From a virus, in the IMG/VR virus record IMGVR_UViG_3300023184_000464, positions 1 through 26,181 of that record: a stretch of DNA of 26,181 nt; one strand, written 5' to 3'. The translations under genes and the position numbers were made by a program. Shown in pieces: positions 21,643-26,181 of the stretch. The number at the start of each line of letters is the position of its first letter. Positions within the stretch are counted from its first letter, which is position 1. The notes beneath the pieces are model-generated. The model ran no database searches. It was given only the letters and a program-made list of their open reading frames with translations, and had not been told where the DNA came from.

Positions 21643-23352
21643 ATGAGTTATTTTAATCATGCTTTTCGGAAAGCATTCTTGGCTACAGGGCCAACACAAA
21701 CATCAGTTCCTATTACTAACCCTTTAGGAGTAACATTAGGAACAGCTGCAACAACTGTAAACGGGTATTTAAATACTGCAGGTTTACCACCTTATGCTCT
21801 TAATCAATTATCTGCATTAACAGTTGCTACCTATGGTACTGCACCTACAGCTACTACAGATGGTTATATTGGATGGTTTGATGCATCAACAAATTTGTCT
21901 GTTACATCTCCATCTTCATGTTGCAATCTATATCTTGCTGGTTCAGCAATTTATTCTAATGATAAAATTGGTCCATTAGCAGGTGGTTATCAAGAAACTA
22001 ACAAGTCTAAGATGATCAATCCTAAATATGTATCTAGGTTCTATTCAATGGCTCCATGTCTTCCACAAAATAATGTTATTCACGTAGGTTCTACTTACTG
22101 GACTGCAGGTGGTGGTGTATTAATTGGTTCAATCACAACTGCAGGTGTAGGTTATACTCCTAACTCAACTGTTGCAGTTGGTGTAGGTACTGTAACAACA
22201 TCCGGAGTAGGTGTTGGTTTAGAGTTGTCTATTACAATAGCAGGTGGTGTTCCAACTGTTGTAGGAATTGTTAATCCTGGTAAAGGATATGCTGTTGGTA
22301 ATACAGTTACAATTAAATCTCCTACAGGTACTCCAGGTACATTAGCAATATATACTATTAGTGCATCAGGAGTTACTACAGCACATACTCAAACAGGTTG
22401 TGGTACAACATCTACATGTTGTAAAGAATTTCTTTGTGGTGAAACTTACTCATTAAGAGTAGATGTAAAAGGTTCTCCTGCAATGAGATTTTTAAATCAC
22501 AATGCATATGCTACTATTGATGCTTATACAGGTTGTTGTCCAGATGGTGCAATAGCACCTACAGTTGTTGATTCAACTGGAGTATTTATTGCATGGGCAA
22601 ATGGTTTAATTACTAATCCTATTGTAGCTCCATTTTTACAAATTGTTGTTCAAACAGAACTTGGTCAATTATTATATGCTCCAGGTACAAGTGCTGCATT
22701 CTTAGCATTAAATTCTGCTCAAACTTGGGATACTTATGTATCTCCAGGACATACAACTAATGCTTGTGCAGGAATAATTATAAATGGTGCATATGTAGAT
22801 ACTAAATTTGGAGATTGTTCATTTCAAATTTCTGATTTCTATGAAAAAGAGCCAGTTAAATTATATGCTTCTGAAGTAGATCTTAATGGTGATCCTTGTA
22901 CATTTGATTCTTTATGTACAGTTACTGAATGTCAAGGTCTTCAAGCTCAAGGTTTAGGAGAAACTATTTTAAGAGATCTTACTTTGTCAGAATCTTATAG
23001 ACAAAATTTCTTAGCAACAGATATCCGTATCCGTGAGATTACTCAAGGAAATCAAATTATAAGTTCTATTAATAGAAATGCACAGTATTACAGATACTTG
23101 TTACAACACAATGTACCACGTAATTACAATCCATCAGGAACATTTGATTCAGATCAGTACTTGTTAGAAATATATTCAATATTACCACAAGCTACTTTCA
23201 ATTCTCAAACTACTAGTTGGTTAGAGACTTGTGGTCTTTGTCCTGCTGAAACAAATGACTATACATGTTCTACAACATGTGTAGTTCCTATTCCTTTCCC
23301 TGCATTACCTGTATATAATCCTTATAATACAGTTTCTTGTTGGGGACTATAA
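21643..23352 (+). CDS. Major virion structural protein, probably tail, with Gly-rich inserted domain
   Basis: This is a 569-residue, beta-rich protein with many cysteines, including CC pairs at about 93-94, 259-260 and 293-294, and C138, C253 and C265. Residues 160-245 are an inserted Gly/Val/Thr-rich domain with two GxGY repeats, TTAGVGYTPNSTVAVG (165-180) and NPGKGYAVGNTVTIK (211-225), of the type found in phage tail and fibre proteins. After it, LRVDVKGSPAMRFLNHNAY and later IREITQGNQIISSINRN look like conserved virion-protein blocks. The strong upstream element, the following terminator and some CGT codons suggest high expression. A tail tube or sheath protein is plausible, but I recognise no named family. 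Confidence 0.65.
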   Translation: MSYFNHAFRKAFLATGPTQTSVPITNPLGVTLGTAATTVNGYLNTAGLPPYALNQLSALTVATYGTAPTATTDGYIGWFDASTNLSVTSPSSCCNLYLAGSAIYSNDKIGPLAGGYQETNKSKMINPKYVSRFYSMAPCLPQNNVIHVGSTYWTAGGGVLIGSITTAGVGYTPNSTVAVGVGTVTTSGVGVGLELSITIAGGVPTVVGIVNPGKGYAVGNTVTIKSPTGTPGTLAIYTISASGVTTAHTQTGCGTTSTCCKEFLCGETYSLRVDVKGSPAMRFLNHNAYATIDAYTGCCPDGAIAPTVVDSTGVFIAWANGLITNPIVAPFLQIVVQTELGQLLYAPGTSAAFLALNSAQTWDTYVSPGHTTNACAGIIINGAYVDTKFGDCSFQISDFYEKEPVKLYASEVDLNGDPCTFDSLCTVTECQGLQAQGLGETILRDLTLSESYRQNFLATDIRIREITQGNQIISSINRNAQYYRYLLQHNVPRNYNPSGTFDSDQYLLEIYSILPQATFNSQTTSWLETCGLCPAETNDYTCSTTCVVPIPFPALPVYNPYNTVSCWGL

Positions 23353-23380
23353 GAACAAATAATTAATTATTAACTAGAAA

Positions 23381-23414
23381 GGGGAGAAGAGTTTCATACT
23401 CCTCCCCTTTTTTT
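23381..23414 (+). terminator. Rho-independent terminator after the tail structural gene
   Basis: GGGGAG (23381-23386) pairs with CTCCCC (23402-23407), and the inner GAGT (23389-23392) with ACTC (23398-23401), across a 2-nt AA bulge and TTCAT loop, then seven T. It ends only 11 nt before the next ATG at 23426. Confidence 0.88.
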
Positions 23415-23425
23415 ATATAAATACT

Positions 23426-23968
23426 ATGGCAAATCATGTATTAAGTTTAGAGGTACCTACTGTGATGAACACATGTATTTTAAGTATATTTGATACAAGT
23501 GTATATTCTGAATTAATTCCTGTTAGCTGTCCATTATTAACTATTACAGTACCAGGTTTTGCATATTCTGTACAAATCCCAGTTTCACCAAATTTCAATG
23601 AAACTATAACAGCATGTGATTTAAATTTACAAACAGAAAATTGTGGAATAAGTTATACTGATATACCTGATGGTATTTATATTATTAAATATTCAGTAGA
23701 ACCATCTGATATAGTATTTGTAGAATACAATCATTTAAGAATTACAAAAGCATTAAATAGATATAATAATATTTTATGTAGAGTAGATGTTGCTGATTGT
23801 GACCCACCTTTTAGAATTAAAGAAAAATTAGAAGCACTTAGAATAATACGTATGTATTTAGATGCTGCTAAATCTAAAGTAGAAGTTTGTCATGAACCTC
23901 AAAAAGGAATGTCATTATATAACTATGCTTTAAAACTTTTAATGAAAATGGAATGTGTAAATTGTTAA
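23426..23968 (+). CDS. Conserved phage structural/tail-assembly protein, unknown
   Basis: In this 180-residue protein, residues 1-105 are beta-rich (VLSLEVPTVMNTCILSIFDT; YSELIPVSCPLLTITVPGF; DIPDGIYIIKYSVEPSD; VEYNHLRIT), and residues 125-180 are helical (LEALRIIRMYLDAAKSKVEV, CHEPQKGMSLYNYALKLL, ending MECVNC). I recall both the VPTVMNTC start and the CHEPxKGMxLYNYA block from Bacteroidota phages, where the protein follows tail genes, with unknown function. The start is just 11 nt past a terminator, so it may depend on read-through. Six or more Cys are present, as in its neighbours. Confidence 0.68.
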   Translation: MANHVLSLEVPTVMNTCILSIFDTSVYSELIPVSCPLLTITVPGFAYSVQIPVSPNFNETITACDLNLQTENCGISYTDIPDGIYIIKYSVEPSDIVFVEYNHLRITKALNRYNNILCRVDVADCDPPFRIKEKLEALRIIRMYLDAAKSKVEVCHEPQKGMSLYNYALKLLMKMECVNC

Positions 23969-23974
23969 ACCTTT

Positions 23975-23987
23975 AAAAACCAACCAA
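23975..23987 (+). promoter_or_regulatory. A-rich leader AAAAACCAACCAA
   Basis: Thirteen bases directly before the ATG at 23988, differing by one base from the leaders at 13028-13040 and 16011-16023. There is no Shine-Dalgarno sequence. Confidence 0.35.
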
Positions 23988-24194
23988 ATGAGTCAATGTT
24001 CAAATTGTAATCAAACTCTAACTTGCGGATGCCAAAGAAGAAATGCATCTAATGGAGTTCAAGTATGTAGTAATTGCTTAAGTAGTTATGAATCACAAAT
24101 ACAAGTTGCTAATCAACCTTCTGAAGTTATAGAAGAAAAATCAATAATACAACCTCATAGAAGAGGACAAGCTTTAAGAAAGTTTACAAAATAA
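23988..24194 (+). CDS. Small zinc-ribbon-like Cys protein
   Basis: This is a 68-residue protein. The first 30 residues hold CSNC (4-7), C13 and C15 (TCGCQRRNASNG) and CSNC (27-30), a pattern suggesting a zinc-binding knuckle pair. The rest is polar and ends HRRGQALRKFTK. I recall this small protein family (CSNCxQxLxxGCQxRxASNGxxVCSNC) from aquatic phages near tail genes. The function is unknown, and zinc binding is inferred from spacing. A leader related to those of the scaffold and post-capsid genes precedes it. Confidence 0.68.
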   Translation: MSQCSNCNQTLTCGCQRRNASNGVQVCSNCLSSYESQIQVANQPSEVIEEKSIIQPHRRGQALRKFTK

Positions 24195-24203
24195 AATTTT
24201 AAA

Positions 24204-26181
24204 ATGAGCAGTACTCCTATAATACTTTTTATTCCTTGTTGTGCTCCTGGAGATACTTATGTAAGATTTGTAGGATTACCTATTGCTGGTATTCCTAATA
24301 ATTCTTATTGGGTTTATACAGATGGATCAACTCTTGTTGGAGAAGGTACCGCACCATGGAATTCATTAATACCTGGTCAATGTTATTTTATATCCTATAC
24401 TTCAACAGGTATTTCTACTGCTCCTGCATTTACTTTAACTTCTTCTAGTTTTAGTAATAGCATAACATATTTTCCAGGAAGTAAAACATGTGATGCACCT
24501 TATTGTATTAATGCATGTAATCCAATAATACCAGAACCAACTAATAATAGATATTTACAATATGTACCTTGTTGTACTGATTCTGGACCAACTCTTTATT
24601 TTAGAGTACCTGGAATTAATGTTCCAATTAATGGAGTAGCAAGTTATATTGGTACAATTTCTCCAGCTCCATATCCAACAACAGATGTTAATGGTAATAT
24701 TACTAATCCTTTAGTACAAAATAAATGTTATTCAATTACATTACATACCGTTGGTGTTGGTGAACCAGTTAGTAATGCTACTCAATATAATAATTTAGCA
24801 TTAGCTCCACAAGATTCATCAGGAAATTATATATGGCATTCTCCAACTACACCTACACAATGGGATAGTGATTGTCAAAAATTTATAAATGATTGTCCTG
24901 ATTGTAATCCATTATGTTTTACACTTTGGTCTTGTGATGGATCTCAACCTTTATTTACCACATCAATAGATTTATCAGGTTTTGTTGGACAACACATTAC
25001 AGTTAGTAGTGTAGATCCGTTAGATAATATAGTTGACCTTTGTGTGTTTGTTCAAAACACTACAGAATTTAATTGTATAAATGCAATAGAAGTAATAGTT
25101 ACTTCTAATTCATGCATATGTGATTGTACATGTTATACTGTAACAGGTAATATAAAATCTATTGAATATATTGATTGTTCTGGAAATTATGTTTTAATTC
25201 CAAATCCAGGAACATCAACATCAAGTTTTTGTGCTCAAAGTTATCCTATTGTATTTTCAAGAGATAATACTACAGCATTTATAACTAATAATGGTGATTG
25301 TATTGAATCTACTTTTCTTGATCCAGAAACTTGTGAAGAAATTACAGAATATATTTGTACACCACCTGTATGTTATTTACTTGAAGATTGTACAGATAAC
25401 ACTAATGTTATTTATTTTAACTCACCATCATTAGCATTACCTGCTAATCTTGGACAAGTAGTTACTATTGCTGGTCATACAGAATGTTGGAAAATATTAA
25501 TTCCTCAAGAATGTATATGTCCAATAAATGTAACAGTATTAACTACTAGTGCTTGTTGTTTAACTTGTTTGCCTAATATAAATTATAAACTTACATCATG
25601 TGATGATAATACAATATTTACGTATACATCAGATGATTTAAGTCTGTATGTTGATAAAGTAATTAGAAAAGAAGACTGTCCAGAAGAATGTTGGCTTGTA
25701 TCTCAAATTGATGGTAACATACCATCAGATACACCTGTTATAATATTAGATGATTATTTAGATTGTGAATTATGTTATAGAAAATATTATTTGCTTGAAG
25801 ATTGTTTAGGTTTACAAAATGATATAATAACATATACTGATCTATCAAGTTATGTTGATAAAGTAATTACATTAGATTGGTGTCCTGAAACATGTTGGGA
25901 AGTAACTGAAACTTTTATAAATAATGGTGCTGGTATTATATCAGATATTTTAAATACATACAATGTCTGTGTTGATTGTTTAACAAGTGCTTCTTGTATT
26001 TGTAGTACAATAAAAAATTATAATACTGTATCACAAATATATAAGTATTTAGATTGTTATGGTTTATTACAAAGTATTACATTACAACCTAATCAAAAAA
26101 GTGATAGGTTATGTTTAATAAGATGGTATGCACCAGAACCTTGTGATGAACTTATAGTAACTATAACATCTTCTACAGGAA
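24204..26181 (+). CDS. Cys-rich tandem-repeat virion protein (partial, continues past the window end)
   Basis: An ATG at 24204 opens a frame with no stop to 26181, at least 659 residues. Residues 1-230 are a two-copy module, each copy with PCC (P codons at 24234 and 24567, 111 residues apart), then Y-x-RF or Y-F-RV and a G-turn, ending CY-x-I. From about residue 238 there are repeats of about 68-84 residues beginning (C)Y/F-x-L-x-x-C, most with a YVDKVI and C-P-E-x-CW core. Such Cys-rich tandem domains resemble large virion proteins of aquatic phages and suggest an elongated adhesin or tail fibre. It starts 9 nt after the zinc-ribbon gene. The C-terminus is not seen. Confidence 0.72.
   Translation, partial: MSSTPIILFIPCCAPGDTYVRFVGLPIAGIPNNSYWVYTDGSTLVGEGTAPWNSLIPGQCYFISYTSTGISTAPAFTLTSSSFSNSITYFPGSKTCDAPYCINACNPIIPEPTNNRYLQYVPCCTDSGPTLYFRVPGINVPINGVASYIGTISPAPYPTTDVNGNITNPLVQNKCYSITLHTVGVGEPVSNATQYNNLALAPQDSSGNYIWHSPTTPTQWDSDCQKFINDCPDCNPLCFTLWSCDGSQPLFTTSIDLSGFVGQHITVSSVDPLDNIVDLCVFVQNTTEFNCINAIEVIVTSNSCICDCTCYTVTGNIKSIEYIDCSGNYVLIPNPGTSTSSFCAQSYPIVFSRDNTTAFITNNGDCIESTFLDPETCEEITEYICTPPVCYLLEDCTDNTNVIYFNSPSLALPANLGQVVTIAGHTECWKILIPQECICPINVTVLTTSACCLTCLPNINYKLTSCDDNTIFTYTSDDLSLYVDKVIRKEDCPEECWLVSQIDGNIPSDTPVIILDDYLDCELCYRKYYLLEDCLGLQNDIITYTDLSSYVDKVITLDWCPETCWEVTETFINNGAGIISDILNTYNVCVDCLTSASCICSTIKNYNTVSQIYKYLDCYGLLQSITLQPNQKSDRLCLIRWYAPEPCDELIVTITSSTG
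24228..24900 (+). repeat. Two-copy N-terminal module in the Cys-rich protein
   Basis: FIPCCAPGDTYVRFVGLPIAG (split here: FIPCCAPGD, then TYVRFVGLP) and YVPCCTDSGPTLYFRVPGI are the starts of two copies, 333 nt (111 residues) apart. Each later contains an Ile/Pro turn and ends in QCYFI or KCYSI. The copies are divergent in DNA, so they are old duplications. Confidence 0.6.
24915..26181 (+). repeat. Tandem Cys-rich repeats of 68-84 residues
   Basis: Repeat starts read CFTLWSC (24915), CYTVTG (25131), CYLLEDC (25371), YKLTSC (25584), YLLEDC (25788) and YKYLDC (26040). Successive spacings are 216, 240, 213, 204 and 252 nt. The units at 25584 and 25788 both carry YVDKVI followed by C-P-E-x-CW. They are amino-acid repeats with little DNA identity. 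Confidence 0.7.

Noticed and set aside
1-26181. CRISPR array, tRNA genes, insertion sequences or integrase
   Set aside because: No regularly spaced direct repeats, cloverleaf-like GC-rich segments, transposase motifs or terminal inverted repeats were seen. The gene-free gaps are all under 100 nt, apart from the capsid terminator region and gaps that hold short genes.

Overview
The window is a late (structural, packaging and lysis) region of a tailed double-stranded DNA phage. It is very AT-rich, every credible gene is on the + strand, and the genes are packed with tiny gaps or short overlaps. The host is most likely a member of the Bacteroidota, perhaps an aquatic flavobacterium. Three things point there: promoter-like elements matching the Bacteroidota -7 consensus TAnnTTTG just before gene clusters, A-rich leaders without Shine-Dalgarno sequences, and protein families that I associate with Bacteroidota phages. 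The gene order and large terminase and portal are reminiscent of crAss-like and related large Bacteroidota phages, but I cannot assign a family from sequence alone. All three stop codons are used conventionally, so there is no sign of stop-codon reassignment.

Layout. 1-2300: a three-part glycan-related protein (GH130-like propeller, TPR-like middle, FkbM-type methyltransferase). 2320-5240: a small conserved protein, then a lysis cassette (predicted single-molecule spanin, holin, an unknown beta-rich secreted-type protein, a YkuD-like endolysin) and two small proteins, closed by a terminator at 5262-5295. 5358-7991: a new transcription unit of accessory DNA-transaction genes (coiled-coil protein, winged-helix-like protein, HU/IHF-like protein, Cys-cluster protein, PD-(D/E)XK nuclease, possible small terminase). 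7994-15935: the head module (large terminase, portal, scaffold-like protein, major capsid protein), closed by a strong terminator at 15960-15986. 16028-21575: a conserved post-capsid protein, then a run of short lysine-rich proteins carrying repeated xxGG motifs, interrupted by a protein that looks like an LCIB/LCIC-type beta-carbonic anhydrase; then a probable neck/connector protein and a Dps-like ferritin-fold protein. 21643-26181: cysteine-rich virion/tail proteins, the last of which is made of tandem Cys repeats and runs off the window.

Most interesting points. (1) The protein at 17800-18747 has the Cys/Asp, His and Cys arrangement and surrounding motifs of LCIB-family carbonic anhydrases, embedded in a virion gene cluster. 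(2) The protein at 21123-21575 has the Dps ferroxidase residues at exactly the spacing of Escherichia coli Dps. (3) Several basic proteins share a hydrophobic-x-x-Gly-Gly motif that may be a processing or docking signal. Together these suggest a cargo of small basic and enzyme-like proteins encoded between capsid and neck genes. The family calls come from reading motifs, and no search could be run.
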